DNA of 64,000 nt from Ciona savignyi. Lineage: Eukaryota > Chordata > Ascidiacea > Phlebobranchia > Cionidae. Below are positions 33,040-44,838 of this stretch, piece by piece; the stretch's first letter is position 1; every line of letters begins with the position of its first letter. The translations under genes were made by a program, and so were the position numbers. The stretch lies in NCBI GenBank assembly GCA_000149265.1, contig CH003173.1, forward strand, positions 196,248-260,247, written 5' to 3'. The notes beneath the pieces are model-generated. The model was not told the origin of the DNA and did not search any database. It saw nothing but the letters and a program-made list of their open reading frames with translations.

Positions 33040-33815
33040 GAACAAGGTTTGTAGGGCAATACTGGGTAAGGTTGTACGGCAATACTAGGTAATGATTTCG
33101 TAAGTGTAAATCATTAACTTTATTATAAAGCTTAAACGAAATTATAACTAAACATAATATTTGCAATAAAGAAATAAGTACAAATAAGTGCGAACGTAAA
33201 TAAGTTACCATGCTAACACAATCGATCTGCCTGCAGGTTGGAAGTCGCACAGCACAACACAAAGGAAAAAAGCAAGGCGTGTAATTAACGTGAGCGCGCA
33301 GCGGCAATGTTAATTATTACATTTCACGTCAGTTATGTGGCAATACTGGGCGAGATTGCATGTCAATACCGGATGAGGTTGTGTGTCGATACTGGGTGTG
33401 GTTGACTGGTTGTATGGCAATACTGGGTGGGGTTGACTGGTTGTATGGCAATACTGGGTGAGGTTGTACAGCAATACTTACTGGGTGAGGTTGTACAGCA
33501 ATACTGGGTGAGGTTGTACAGCAATACTGGGAGAGGTTGTACGGCAATACTGGGAGAGGTTGTGCGATAATACTGGGCGATGTTGTACGGCAATACTGGG
33601 GGAGGTTGTACGGCAATACTGGGTTAGGTTGTGCGGCAATACTGGGTGAGGTTGTACGGCAATACTGGGTGAGGTTGTACAGCAATACTAGGTGAGGTTG
33701 TGCGATAATACTGGGTGAAGTTGTACGGCAATACTGGGGGAGGTTGTACGGCAATACTGGGTTAGGTTGTGCGGCAATACTGGGTGAGGTTGTACGGCAA
33801 TACTGGGTATAAGCT
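33040..33815. repeat. 24-bp minisatellite, left part
   Basis: The unit is roughly GGTTGTACGGCAATACTGGG plus TGA. Two units lie at 33050-33095, then about twenty units run from 33340 to 33806 with variants (GTGCGATAAT, GTACAGCAAT). Because the unit is a multiple of three and lacks stops on the minus strand, it yields a spurious 165-codon frame rich in QYCRTTSPSI. The array resumes at 37972 after a transposon insertion. Confidence 0.95.
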
Positions 33816-34626
33816 TGTAGGGCCATACGCGCCGACTTTTTATTTTGTATGGGGAGGTCAGACGTTGCATGACGTCATCTATTCTAGCGTATGTCATATT
33901 GAAATGAACATTTTCTCTAATTAAACTAAGGCCGCAAATCTAACGTTATTTTAGCTGGGAGTTGTTTGTCCAAAATATATTACCTTAGATTAACCGGATT
34001 TTTGTTCATTCCACTAAAAAAGCAAATTTTTAAATACTTGTTGGTAGGTAGGCCTACCAACGCTGCCTAACAAGAAGATTAAGCTTAACAACGCTTTCGT
34101 CATAATATGAATAAAATCTCCCCGATAGCCCAACGTCACAATGCGTTTTATCGTGGCGGCGAATGTCCTTTTATCCTATAGGCCCGATTGCTGCTGCGCT
34201 GTCAAGAATACCAGCAATAAAGAAATAATAATTGTTGCTATTATTATCCAACAGGCTCACTTTCAAACTCCTTCCGCATGAAAAATACATTTTGCTATAG
34301 GCCCACATTCGCGCTATACTTCTTACTATAAAGGTAATTACCGAAACGGAGAGTATATTTGTTAGTTATTATCTTATCAAACAGAATGTCGCAAAAGTTT
34401 GCTTACTATAGGAAACAAAATAAACAGTACTTTTTGTTTAAATTTGTATTAACGCAACAACATCTAGGCTACCATTCACGAATGCAGCAGTGTTCGTAAC
34501 AGCTTTTAAAACCAATACATTGTCCGTATTACAATCAATAAGGCTTGTATTCTTCGAATTAATGATAAATGAAATACATAAACAAGAACGAAGTTTAAAA
34601 GGTACTACTATTTTTGTGGCTTAAAT

Positions 34627-36845
34627 TTAAGCTTTAGCAAATGTATTTTTGCGAATTGTGGCACTGTCAATCCAATTATTTATTACTGCCGGCAAATCAA
34701 TTTTAGCAGCTTCTGACTGGTGAATGTTTAGAAGCATCATGTGGTTCAACCTTTCTTGCGTTGCAGTGGACCTGAGGTAGGTTTTGAGGCGGCGCAGAGC
34801 ACTGAACGATCGCTCTGGCTCACAGGTGGTACATGGCAAAGTCAGATAAATATTAATCAAGTTTGCCAGATTGGGAAGTAAGACCGACAAGGTTCGATCT
34901 TCGGCAAACCGTTTTAACGACATATTTAATGCCACTAAACGTGGGTGTCCTTCATATAACCCTGTAATTCGTATTGTAGGTGTAATGCGTTGACGTCCTC
35001 AGTGTAGAACTTGCTCAGTTCAACTACATGGTTGGTAGTCATATTCGAGTTTGGTTCATCAGAAACAGCTATTTCTTCTATGTGACCTATCATAGCAAGA
35101 TCCTGTCGTGAAAACCGTGTCTCAAGCGCCATTGATGATTGATTAAAAATTTTCTTCAAAAGATCAGCATAAAATTCATTTTCAATTGAAAATAATAAAC
35201 CATGAAAGAGATGAAGCCTGCAAACCAATTTCTGCAGCCGACCTTTTGCAGATGTCAAAAAACTCGACTGCCTCTTTCCCGTCTGAACCAGTAGATGTCA
35301 TGCAAACAGCGATTCTACCAAAGAACGTACTTCACCGATGGCTATTCCACGCTTTTGCACTATAGTGTGAACAGGGTGTTATTTACCATCACCAACAGCT
35401 TTTGTAGCACACGAAGCATAAAATAGACGTCAAAATTTTCTAGGGACAGTAAATAGCTTGCTGCTTTGCTCCGGGTAATGGTATCAATCAATATCAATGG
35501 AATTTGAAATTCTCTCAAGCCAGTCGAGAACAACACTGTATTGCTCTAAGAAAGTATTAATGGCGGGAAGGCGCATCACCCATCAAGTGGGACACAACGG
35601 TCGCAAAGAATTCGATACAGTATCACCAGTTTCAGCCTTGAACGCTACGAAACTCGATTTTCGTTTCGGCGACGATGTGACAAAATTTACCACAGCCTCC
35701 TCCAAGACAGTAAGAGCGTGTGTGCCCTGTTTAGTACATTTTATGCTGTCTTGCACCATCAAATTAAGTTGATGACCCACGCAGTGGACAAACAGCATCG
35801 TAGGGTACAACTCTTTAAATCTGGCTTGAACTCCGGAAATTTTTCCGGACATGGTTGCAGCTCCATCGTAACCTTGCCCTCCGCAGTGTGAAAGATCTAG
35901 ACCAAGCGACGTCACTGCGTCCGAAATAATTTTGTGCAATGTAGCAGCGTCGGTACATGACATTCTACGCAACCGAGAAACACTTCATTTACTATAAATG
36001 CATCAGACACATATCGAACACACAAACTCAACTGCTCTTTGGTTGTAATGTCGGCCGTTTCGTCAGCCAGTATGCTGAAGTATTTGGCGCTTTTTATTTT
36101 ATTAATTTCAGATCGAAGAAGATTGTGCGCCATCATCTTTATTATCTCGTTAGAAACATCGTGACTAAGCCACTTGTACCCTCTCTGGTTAAGCCAGTGC
36201 AGAACGCTTGGGTTATATATATACCCCCAAGGAGTTGCATTAATGCATATAAGTTGGACCTTTCGTCCGTGTGTCCACGTGTGGCAAGACCTTGTCTTCC
36301 TAACAGAAGCAGGCAGTGGAAGATAGCCTCAAGAGCTGTCCGGTTCTCCCGCATTGTGTTAATACATTTAGTTGAGTGTAATTTGTCGGCGTGAACACCT
36401 TCCTGATTAATTAGTTTTAGCTTAATGTTGTCTTTGTGCACAGCACAACCACCATGTTTTGAAACACCGACCTTTCCTTTTTTCAAATTTTTGTAACCGC
36501 GAATCCCCCATGTTTCCAATGCACTTTTAATCATGAAATGCGCATTCTCTATCGATATATGCTTGTGCTCCAAAGCCCATTTGCATACCGAACAGTACGC
36601 CCTGTCCTTTGCAGAATCGTAGACGAGCCAACTAAGATCGATTTCCCACGATCTTTGGTATTTGCAACCGCCAATTGCAATTGCAACTCGCGGAGTTTCC
36701 TCGGGATTAGTAGTAGAAGTGCTTGGTTCGTCCAAGATCTCACCACCGTCACCACTGCACGATACCACCGGCACAACACGTTGTTTCGAAATACTTACAA
36801 AAAACGATCCGATAACTGCCTGTTTTTTCTTTTAGGTTCAGACAT
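34627..36845 (-). pseudogene. hAT transposase (TTF-finger / ZMYM1-like type)
   Basis: Start MSEPKRKNRQLSDRFF at 36845. A 44-bp candidate intron (36755-36798, GTAAGT...GTGCAG) splices in frame to GDGGEILDEPSTSTTNPEE. Then DLSWLVYDSAKDRAYCSVCK (TTF-type finger), LLLLGRQGLATRGHTDE, AKYFSILADETADITTKEQL (first acidic motif), GGQGYDGAATMSGKISGVQA (second), FVHCVGHQLNLMVQDSI, and the C-terminal dimerisation block CEPERSFSALRRLKTYLRST (34627-34935), ending FAKA and a stop. Frameshifts near 36140, 35970, 35580 and 34940 divide it. All main hAT blocks are present, so it is a full-length but inactive copy. Confidence 0.88.
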
Positions 36846-37102
36846 AGCAATCAACTGTAACTCAGTATATTTAACTGTTCTTTCCTTGCATAAATAACTT
36901 GTATAAATAACTCGCCTAATAATAAACTGTTTGAATTTTTTTTAAATATTCTAGTATTATGCTACATAAGGCCTGTTTGTTACGTTGTAAAACAAATTGT
37001 AATCGTAGGCTATTTGATTTGCGATAGCAAAGACCAAACCTCATGGAAAATTGATTTTATTTGGCTGGTCTAAAATTCTGCGAAGAACATGCCGTAGGCC
37101 TA

Positions 37103-37307
37103 CTGTATATCGATATAGAATGCGCATTTCGATGATTAAAAGTGCATTGGAAACATGGGGGATTCGCGGTTACAAAAATTGGAAAAAAGGAAAGGTCGGT
37201 GTTTCAAAACATGGTGGTTGTGCTGTGCACAAAGACAACATTAAGCTAAAATTAATTAATCAAAAGGGGTGTTCACGCCGACAAATTACTCTCAACTAAA
37301 TGTATAA
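37103..37307 (+). repeat. inverted partial copy of the hAT transposase gene
   Basis: About 205 bp on the plus strand, encoding MIKSALETWGIRGYKN and KGKVGVSKHGGCAVHKDNIK, repeats the transposase coding sequence at 36360-36562, which lies on the minus strand. The two arms are in opposite orientation, separated by about 540 bp. Identity is high by eye, with a handful of differences. A transcript covering both arms could fold into a long hairpin. Confidence 0.88.
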
Positions 37308-37971
37308 ACATAATCTCGTCCGAGTCGTTGTTCAGGGGGACAGCACTAATTATATGCCAGGAAAATAAAAAAAACATCACATTCCTTTAATTCACATTTG
37401 GATTTTTTCTTTAAACTTTTTAATCACCGAAGCTAGCTCGTCGTACTTGAGCGTTATGTCCGCAAATTAAGCTTCATGTTGTGAGCTGATTGTGTGGGCG
37501 CGAGACGTTCTGACGAATTTCCATGTTCGCACCGTTTTCACACCCCGGGAATTAAAAGAAATATTCCATGTTATGTTGGTTTAGAACAGAAAATACCTAA
37601 AGCTACCGATCGATAGAATACGATTTATGCAAAAAATAATAATAATGATGGCGGTATACAGTACACGTGGTCGAAGATTTGCGCCAAATATATTATCTTG
37701 TTTAGTCATCAAAGAGCCAGATATAGAAAATCGGCGCAGTGTGATAGCCGCCATCACAATTACATTCTAAATGACAGTTATCAGGGCAACTGCTTTAGAA
37801 GCTTATCGGAGATTTTATTGACAACTAAACGAGAACAATAGAAGTTAAATATTAAAGATTAAAAATTAGTTATGTTAAATTTGCGTATGGGGAGGTCACC
37901 TCCCCGCTAGGCTTGCTATGGGGTGGTATTACCACCCCATGTCCCCGTAAGTCGGCGCCTATATGTAGGGC

Positions 37972-38215
37972 AATAATACTGGGTGAGGTTGTGCGCTAAT
38001 ACTGGGTAAGCTTGTTGTAATGCAATACTGGGTGAGGTTGTACAGCAATACTGGGTGAGGTTTTATGGCAATACTGGCTGGGTAAGGGGTGTGAGGTTGT
38101 ACGGCAATACTGGGTGAGGTTGTACGGCAATACTGGGCAATGTTGTACGGCAATACTGGGCAATGTTGTACGGCAATACTGGGTGAGACTGTACAGCAAT
38201 GCTGGGTAAGGTTGT
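37972..38215. repeat. 24-bp minisatellite, right part
   Basis: About ten units of the GGTTGTACGGCAATACTGGG type, continuing the array at 33040-33815 beyond the hAT insertion. Confidence 0.95.
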
Positions 38216-38481
38216 ATACACTTTCCTATCCAAGTTCTAATTACTGACCATACGACTGAATTTTTCCTTGGCTAATCTCGGGGTCGAATGGCACCAGAAA
38301 CATACATACCAATTGCTGCATCCTGTTGTAATGGTAAAACCATTTTTGCGTTGACGCAGCACTAATTTTCGCGGGAAAACTTACTTACTTACAGACCAGC
38401 TTTTCAGCATTGGAAGTGTACAAATCGAAAGTGTCTAATAGAAGAAAGCTATTGGTGTTAAGTCACAACCAGCTTTTGATG
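38216..38481. other. no gene recognised
   Basis: Spacer between minisatellite and solo LTR. Confidence 0.4.
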
Positions 38482-38486
38482 GCATA

Positions 38487-39205
38487 TGCAACGTTTGAGC
38501 TTTAACGAAGTGTGTTTACTGCAACGTTTGACGCTTTATTGGGGAGAGTTTACCCTCTGTGGGTGCACCTTTTGGCGTTATAGATAAACGCTCTGTGTTG
38601 CACCGCGTGGCTCGAATATCCTGCTGCGATAATCCTCCGATCCGACTCTAATATCGAGCACACGCTGGTTGAAAGTTAGTTGTGTATTGTCAAACGTTGT
38701 CAATACGAGCACACGAATAAATCAATGCGCTTTTACTCGGGAATCGATTCGCAGGACCGACTGGCGTCGGAATAATTGCGCGATGCGATTAATAGACTGT
38801 CCGTTTTCCTTTGTTCTTGTCAACTAGTTCTTTCTGTGTCGACTCTGCGACGAAGCAGTCTAGGCCGGAACTCAAGGACGTTCGTTCCCGGCCGCGAATT
38901 CGAGATGGTAAGCCGACCGAACTGATGCGTTGTTCCCCTGTCTCCTGGTACTTGGTTCTACCGTTTTATCTCTTCCCTTAAATACAGTCAGGCCAGGAAT
39001 TCGACAACTTCCGTAAAACTTCGACACTCTTGAACAGGCCTGAGGCAACTTGTGTCGAATACGTCATAATCATCTGAATAACCGCACATTCTTTCATTAC
39101 GTCATAACTTGAGCGTTCTCATCATGATTCTGCAGTTTTTAAGTGGATGACGTCACCTTATCGCAGATGTTTGAATTGTAGTGAATACAAGGCGAATCCG
39201 CTGCA
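38487..39205 (-). mobile_element. solo LTR (fossil) with 5-bp target duplication
   Basis: Read on the minus strand it begins TGCAGCGGATTCGCC and ends ...AACGTTGCA, as do the LTRs at 55225 and 57157. Shared interior blocks include GAATCGATTCCCGAGTAAA and GACTGGCGTCGG-type sequence. The flanks GCATA (38482-38486) and GCATA (39206-39210) are a perfect target duplication. No internal region: a solo LTR, diverged from the 55-kb copies and therefore older. Confidence 0.88.
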
Positions 39206-39850
39206 GCATACATACAAGCCTTGTAACAAAATCTCGAATGTAATGTATACGTTGCGTTTTGTAAAAACTATTTTAACTCCTCTTTAATTTATTTTACGCC
39301 CAGAAAGTGGTGGGTTTGACCTGTTTTTGCGCACAGAGTAATTCGTGGCGAAGTGATTCTCGTAGATGAGATAAGAACAGATCCCGAACTTTTTTTTGAG
39401 TATTTTCGTATAAGCCCAACAACTTTTGACGAGCTGCTTTCGCACGTGGAGCCACTTATAAACAAAATCACCCACCACTAACTGGAGAATATCAATCTCG
39501 GATGATAAACGGCTTGCCTTAACACTTTGGTATGTAGCTCGAATTTACTATCAAGGCCGATTTGCATTAAATACTAGCTTTTTTATATTTGGCGACTGGA
39601 AACTCGATGCGTTCACTGTCTTTCAGTTTTTCGCATCGGAAATACCTGCTGTGAAATCATCGGAGAAAAATGTGAAGCAATATGGTCTACACTACAACCA
39701 CTAGAATGGCGATTAATCGCCTCTAAATTTAAACGTAATTGGAATTTTACACTGTGTTGGGGGGGGGGGGGGCATCGACGGTTATGATCTAAGCTCCTGA
39801 AAAGCAGGGCTCCGAGTATTACAATTACAAAGGATATCACAGTATTATTC
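39206..39850. other. unassigned, with a 14-G run
   Basis: No gene supported. A run of 14 G lies at about 39759-39772. Confidence 0.4.
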
Positions 39851-39859
39851 TTTTGGTCA

Positions 39860-40487
39860 CCTTATGTAATGCAGAATATTGCTTTACGGCAGTTGATATT
39901 GGAGATTCCGGTCGACACAGTGATGGAGGGGCATTTTCAAATTCCCAGTTTGAAAAATGTTTTACCTAGAAGGAAAATGTTCTGTGCGTTTCACAAGATG
40001 ACCTTCTCCCAGGTTCTTCTATCCGAATACCGTACTGTATAGTGGGGGGCGTGGCTTTTCCTCTAGGGAAAAACGTACTAAGACCGTATCCTGGGCGATA
40101 CTTACCAGACTACCAACACATTTTTACTATCGTTTGTCATGTGCACGCCGAGTTGTTGAAAATGCATTCGGAACTCTTTTATCAAGGTGGAGAATATTTC
40201 GAAGACCAATTATTGCGGAACCCAAAAAAAGGATTGCTATACCCAAAGCCTACTGTTGTTTACACAACTTTCTTCACACTCGTGGAAAAATATGCCCACC
40301 AACGTTAGTTGACCGAGAAGATGCCGAAGGTAATGTTATACTGGGAGACTGGCGGTCAAGCGGAAGCATTCTGCAACCTGAAGGGCGCACAGGAAATAAC
40401 ACTTATCCTCAATCAGCTTCTGACATCCGGAACAAATTTAAAGAATATTTTATATCAAACGTTGGTGAAGTTGACTGGCAGTATTGA
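39860..40487 (+). pseudogene. second PIF/Harbinger transposase, C-terminal half
   Basis: FTAVDIGDSGRHSDGGAFSN, SQFEKCF, LPGSSIRIPYCIVGG, AFPLGKNVLRPYPGRYL, then (one shift later) SCARRVVENAFGTLLSRWRI (catalytic E), CCLHNFLHTR, ending ISNVGEVDWQY and a stop. This is the HARBI1/DDE_Tnp_4 C-terminal half. The usual VGDEAFPL box reads VGGVAFPL here, so the second catalytic aspartate is lost. Distinct subfamily from the copy at 27-29 kb. The N-terminal half is absent. Confidence 0.85.
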
Positions 40488-40571
40488 GTCATTAAAAGGC
40501 ACTGATTTTTACACTAAAGTCATTGCTGCATTTTCGTTGTTTATAGTTTACTTAAATTCTAAGTTTTATTA

Positions 40572-40811
40572 TTGATTAAACTTTAGACGATATAAATACT
40601 CCATTATGTGAAGCATAGCTTCATCGCTCTGGTCTGATGGCAAACAGCGCAGTTTTTTTTCAACTAAGGCAGTAAAATTAGAAAACTCGTATTCGCCCTG
40701 CCCCTCATCAATTCCTATGGCACACATTTTCTCAATCGCATTCGTGCTTGATTGCACAGCACATATTAAAGACACTTGTGAAAAAAGAAAAATATGATTA
40801 CAAAAGGACAA
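40572..40811 (-). pseudogene. Harbinger partner gene, C-terminal BESS-like piece
   Basis: The minus frame ends NFTALVEKKLRCLPSDQSDE and AMLHIMEYLYRLKFNQ. 'F......LR.LP......L...I...L' resembles the BESS motif that ends MADF-BESS proteins, which are common second genes of PIF/Harbinger elements. It converges on the transposase fragment at 39860-40487, as in the other Harbinger here. Confidence 0.5.
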
Positions 40812-41774
40812 TAGATTATATTTATATGCAACACAATTTCATGCGGTACATTAAATATATGTGGATTGCGGTATTTCCCAACTTAAAACAGACATACTTT
40901 TATCGACATTCCGTATCTTTTTCCTGTGACTCCTCTTTAACACAAAGAAATTCCATCCCATGTCATTTTTTGCACGTGTAGGGAGCCGTTGCAGGTCGCT
41001 GCCTATTTCGCTAGATTGTTCCTTGTAGGCATCCAGGTAAGCCGGTTACAACACCTGATGGGATCTGCGATTCCTTACGCGCTATCTCGACTCTCAAAGG
41101 TGGGCTTATTAATTGAGGCTTTCTGCGTAAACTTCTCCTTGACTTCTGTGGTTCGACGATAAACGCCTCAGTAGTTTTATAACATCAATTGTATTGAGCA
41201 ATTGAGGCGATTAACTTAGTACCAATTACGAGTAAATCGTTAGATGTTGCAACGATATAGATTTCAGGTAAAAAACTCTTCAGTATTGTTCACATACAAG
41301 ATGTTACTTAATGCGTTAGGACTCTCTATCTAGGAGCTCTCCGTTAGGAGCCTTCCATCGTCTCGAGCCAAAGTGAAATAAACTTATATAGACAAGGTTA
41401 TCCGTCAGCTGCGGTAATAATAGTTCGGTGATGACGCAATGTCAGCGCAAATGTCGGCTGCGGCCATCATAAATCTTATGTAAACATATGAGGTCGCTAC
41501 ACACGTTTAATCAGTTACTCGCTTCGATTGCCTCACGAACACCATTGATTTTGTCTTGTTTATGTATTGAAGCGGGAACTACAAGAAAATAACACATTCT
41601 TAATAATTTATTTAACATCCCATTTACACTTCACTGTAAAAGGTATTGATACCTGAAATATGACATACCCTCGTTTAAAAACACAATTATACGATTTACA
41701 AAGATCGATTAAGGAATAAAGTAGTAACTAAAATGCTCTTCTCGGCTATGTCTCCAAATACGAGGCAATTGTCC
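40812..41774. other. no gene recognised
   Basis: No supported frames or repeat ends. Confidence 0.4.
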
Positions 41775-42012
41775 GACCAGTTAGTCTGGCGGTTTAGTGC
41801 CACGCATTTCAACTAAAAGGTTGCAGGTCCGAAACTAATCGCTAGCTAGTCGGCTGTGTCCTTGGGCAAAGGGCACTTAACGGACATTACCTGAACCCAG
41901 CGGATTAATGGGTTCTACCAAATTAGAGGAACGTGTGTATCATTTACATCACTGCAATATCTCCGGTAACCCGACAATGGGCGCGAGGTCATCTGACGAT
42001 CCTCCTATCTTA
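41775..42012 (+). repeat. tRNA-derived SINE
   Basis: Same family as 10019-10302, in plus orientation: TTAGTCTGGCGGTTTAGTGC (box A region), AAGGTTGCAGGTCCGAAAC (box B), TTGGGCAAAGGGCACTTAA and GGATTAATGGGTTCTACC, ending near ATCTGACGATCC. Confidence 0.88.
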
Positions 42013-42559
42013 TATATCACATAACCAGTAATCGAAATAAGGGCCATTAGACCGGAGATATATAAACAAGAGAGAGATTGGCAATGACGTCATATTCATT
42101 GTTTAACTCGAAAAGAAAAATCAAACTCGTCACGCTTGTGATTAAGGTAAGAATCAAAACACTGTATTTGTCATTGTAGTTTTTATCATTTTTAAACCGG
42201 CTTTTAGGAAGTGCGACAGTATGGATTTCTTAGTGAACTAATCTGACGGGGAACTTTTAATTATTTTAGAAATACAACTTGACGGAAAGAACATTTCATC
42301 ATCTGTTTCCAACGTTACGAATGTGACAAAATCTACGAATCTACACCACTTTTACAGCCAATATCAGATACGGAATTAACAGCTATCATTGCAGCAGCCG
42401 CCTGCAACATTGGAAAACTATATACACCAGGCAGTTAAGTGTTACATCTTTAAAGGATATTTATTCCAGTTTATCAAATGCTAATCAATTTTATATTATA
42501 TTGTTATGCAAAGTTAGATATTCAATGTATAACCATTATATTTACCAGCAATAAAAAAG

Positions 42560-42745
42560 TACAGGTTACCAGAGCTAATTGCAGTGTGTTGAATGTGATT
42601 GATATATTGCTAATTGTTTTGTTTAAATCAATTAAACCACAGGATTTAGGCAATGTCTGCTAAGTGGCTCCTTGCCCAAGGCTACAAATTAACTACCGGT
42701 AGCTAGCAGCTGATTTCGACCCCACTGCCTTTCTGCTCACAGCCA
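42560..42745 (-). repeat. tRNA-SINE fragment
   Basis: GGTTACCAGAGCTAATTGCA, CAGGATTTAGGCAATGTCTG, CCTTGCCCAAGG and GCAGCTGATTTCGACCCC follow the order of the SINE at 10019-10302. The tRNA head is eroded. Confidence 0.65.
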
Positions 42746-43796
42746 ATATGCTAAGTATAAAATAACCAACCGAACAAATGTATATCATGTAGGCTATGGT
42801 ATGAAAAAATATTTGGGATAAAGATTTTTTTGTTTTGTTTTAGAAGGTGGGTTTATTTTGAGACAATTGCAAAAAATGGTGCTCTCAAATGTTGTTTTGT
42901 CTTTTATCAAGCAGTAATGATTCAAGCAAAGGCATGGTTTTCGAGCGAAATTATATTGAGGGATCTGGAGAGCTCTGTTTGGGATAACCTATTGTTTATT
43001 AGAAATAATTAAAATTACTGAGGCATCCTTCAGAAACTTATGTATAGAAACAATGTGGTACAATCAGCTTTATGGCATGTGTATACTTTACAATCCATTC
43101 TACAATTTCTAGTGATTCAGAGGTTTGAGAAAAAAATGTAAAGATTATTAAGTATTATTTTAAGATTAGATGCTGTAGTAATTTAAAAAAAAATAAATGA
43201 AGTCTCAACAACAAAGGTGAACTTTATAAACTTTGTTATTTCTGTTAAATTTATTGTTTTAATTGCCATTTATTTATTACATATACTTGTACTTTGTAAC
43301 AGATGCTGTCAATAAATAAGGCAAACAAATGAAGATGCATCTCTTTGTTTTTTATTTATAAATAAATGAGCAATTGAGAATGATAATAATGATAATAGTA
43401 AGTAAACAATTAAACATACAGTTTTTACTACGACAGAAAGTGAACAAACAGTTTTTACTTCTTGAATTAAATTTAGAATTATAATATGGTTCATATTGGT
43501 ACAAACATTTGACACATAGTTACTATACTTTTGGTCAGTATGGTAAGGCTAGTTAATTGGATTATGAAAATTACATTCTCAGTTTTGTGATTTTGTAGCA
43601 TTTAAACAATAACATGAAAATATCCAAAAAATATGTGTCGCAGCTGCATTGTCAAAGGTGATTGAATGCAGTCGTAGTTTAAAGCCTAGACACCGTGTTT
43701 TTCATTAAAGGAAACTCAAGGTGCTGCCATGTCGTCTAGGTTCCCCCCGTTTGTTTGCATCTCTACCAAGAACCAGAAAGACAACCTCAATCACTG

Positions 43797-44160
43797 CTAC
43801 TTGTGGCACGCAGCAGTGATTAGGTAAGCAAAACGACTCTCTTCAGTTTTAATGGGCCTGTCACCAGTTCGATGAGGAAGATTTAAAAGGGGAATAGCCT
43901 CTGGTCTTATACATTTTCTATTACTAGGCGGATTTAAAATAATATCTTCCGTTTTAGTGTCTTTCACAAATTCATGCATTTCCTTTGTGAAGAACCATGG
44001 CAATATTATCCCCCGAATCTTTTTCATCTTGGTACTTAGGATACCTTTGTTGTGGCAATTGTTTTCTTGTTTTGCAGGACATTGTTGTGGCAATTATTTT
44101 CTTGTTTTGCAAAAAGATTGACTGTAAAAATCTTAAAATTTCCCCTAGTATCAAGTCCAC
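43797..44160 (-). pseudogene. possible THAP-domain tail fragment
   Basis: The minus frame has TKEMHEFVKDTKTEDI followed by SNRKCIRPEAIPLLNLPHRT; 'RKCIRPEA+P.LNLP' is close to the end of many THAP domains (R.L+P.AVPS+...). The N-terminal CCxxC part is not seen. A direct duplication GTGGCAATTNTTTTCTTG (about 44052-44070 and 44085-44103) lies in the same region. Confidence 0.35.
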
Positions 44161-44254
44161 TTTAAATCGTTTTACATTTGAACTAGGCTATTCAGTATTC
44201 TGAATATAGTGGATTATCCAATTAGCAGTAAGAATTACCAAGCGTATTGCCGAT

Positions 44255-44530
44255 CAAAGCTGCTAGTACCAACGTATGGGCAACACTAGGAGGGAAGACG
44301 GGAAACCGCACACTAAAACTAATTTAAACCCTTACCTAAACACTAATCTCAATCCATAGAATACTAACTTACAGAAGTTAGTATTCTATGCTTAAACCTA
44401 GATTTAACCTTTAATCCAGCCCAATGTTTAAATCTATCTCTTATGTCATAATCTTAATTTAAGTGTGCTGTTTTCCTCCTTCCCGCTTTAACCCCCCCAA
44501 CCTATACTACCAGCGGTAGCACAACGCACA
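44255..44530. mobile_element. foldback MITE with perfect central hairpin
   Basis: Outer arms: GGGAAGACGGGAAACCGCAC (about 44293-44314) against the reverse complement of GTGCTGTTTTCCTCCTTCCC (about 44464-44484), extending outward with lower identity. The centre holds a perfect 16-bp hairpin: CATAGAATACTAACTT (44355-44370), loop ACAG, then its exact complement to 44390. The interior is rich in CTAAACAC/CTAATCTCAA-type short repeats. Confidence 0.6.
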
Positions 44531-44838
44531 ACCTACTACCGCTACAGGTATCTAAATAAATACTACTTTATTCCTAAATAGCGCCGATCTCAGTTGCTTG
44601 CGCCGCTTAAATAAAAAGCGTATGCATACCAACTTATAAAAAACGTTCCACAATTTGTTTAAACATACTGAACAAAATAAAACATCGGATAACTGGCAAA
44701 AGACATACATAATCTAAACAAAATACGGTACCGGTACCTTAATTATTCAACCGTGACGATATTTTAACTTCACAACTCGTAACAAACAAATATGACGTCA
44801 TTGCCAATCTCTCTTGTTTATATATCTCCGATTAGACT

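Larger units (their letters stand above)
33824..37963 (-). mobile_element. hAT element, 4.14 kb, with 8-bp target duplication
   Basis: Left end CATACGCGCCGACTT and right end (reverse complement) TATAGGCGCCGACTT are terminal inverted repeats. The flanks are TGTAGGGC at 33816-33823 and 37964-37971. A GTATGGGGAGGTCA block occurs near both ends in inverted orientation. The insertion lies inside the 24-bp minisatellite, whose units continue on both sides. It contains a decayed transposase gene (34627-36845, minus) and an inverted partial copy of that gene at 37103-37307. Confidence 0.93.
42045..44838. mobile_element. 2.8-kb element with 50-bp inverted ends of unknown superfamily
   Basis: The left end holds GGAGATATATAAACAAG and GATTGGCAATGACGTCATAT (42055-42092). 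The right end (44789-44833) holds the reverse complement of both with one 2-bp indel. Each end contains a TATA-like TATATAAA and a palindromic TGACGTCA. The interior contains a SINE piece (42560-42745), a possible THAP-related minus frame (43797-44093, with NRKCIRPEAIPLLNLPH) and a foldback MITE (44255-44530). The exact boundaries and the target duplication are not clear. Confidence 0.6.

Noticed and set aside
33340-33815. CRISPR-like array
   Set aside because: Units are contiguous with no unique spacers, in a eukaryotic context.
33329-33826. 165-codon minus frame of QYCRTTSPSI-type repeats as a repetitive protein
   Set aside because: The 24-bp unit is a multiple of three and has few stops in several frames; it is a minisatellite and the repeat continues after a transposon insertion.
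37051-37299. separate plus-strand gene
   Set aside because: It is the inverted partial copy of the hAT transposase gene, not an independent coding region.
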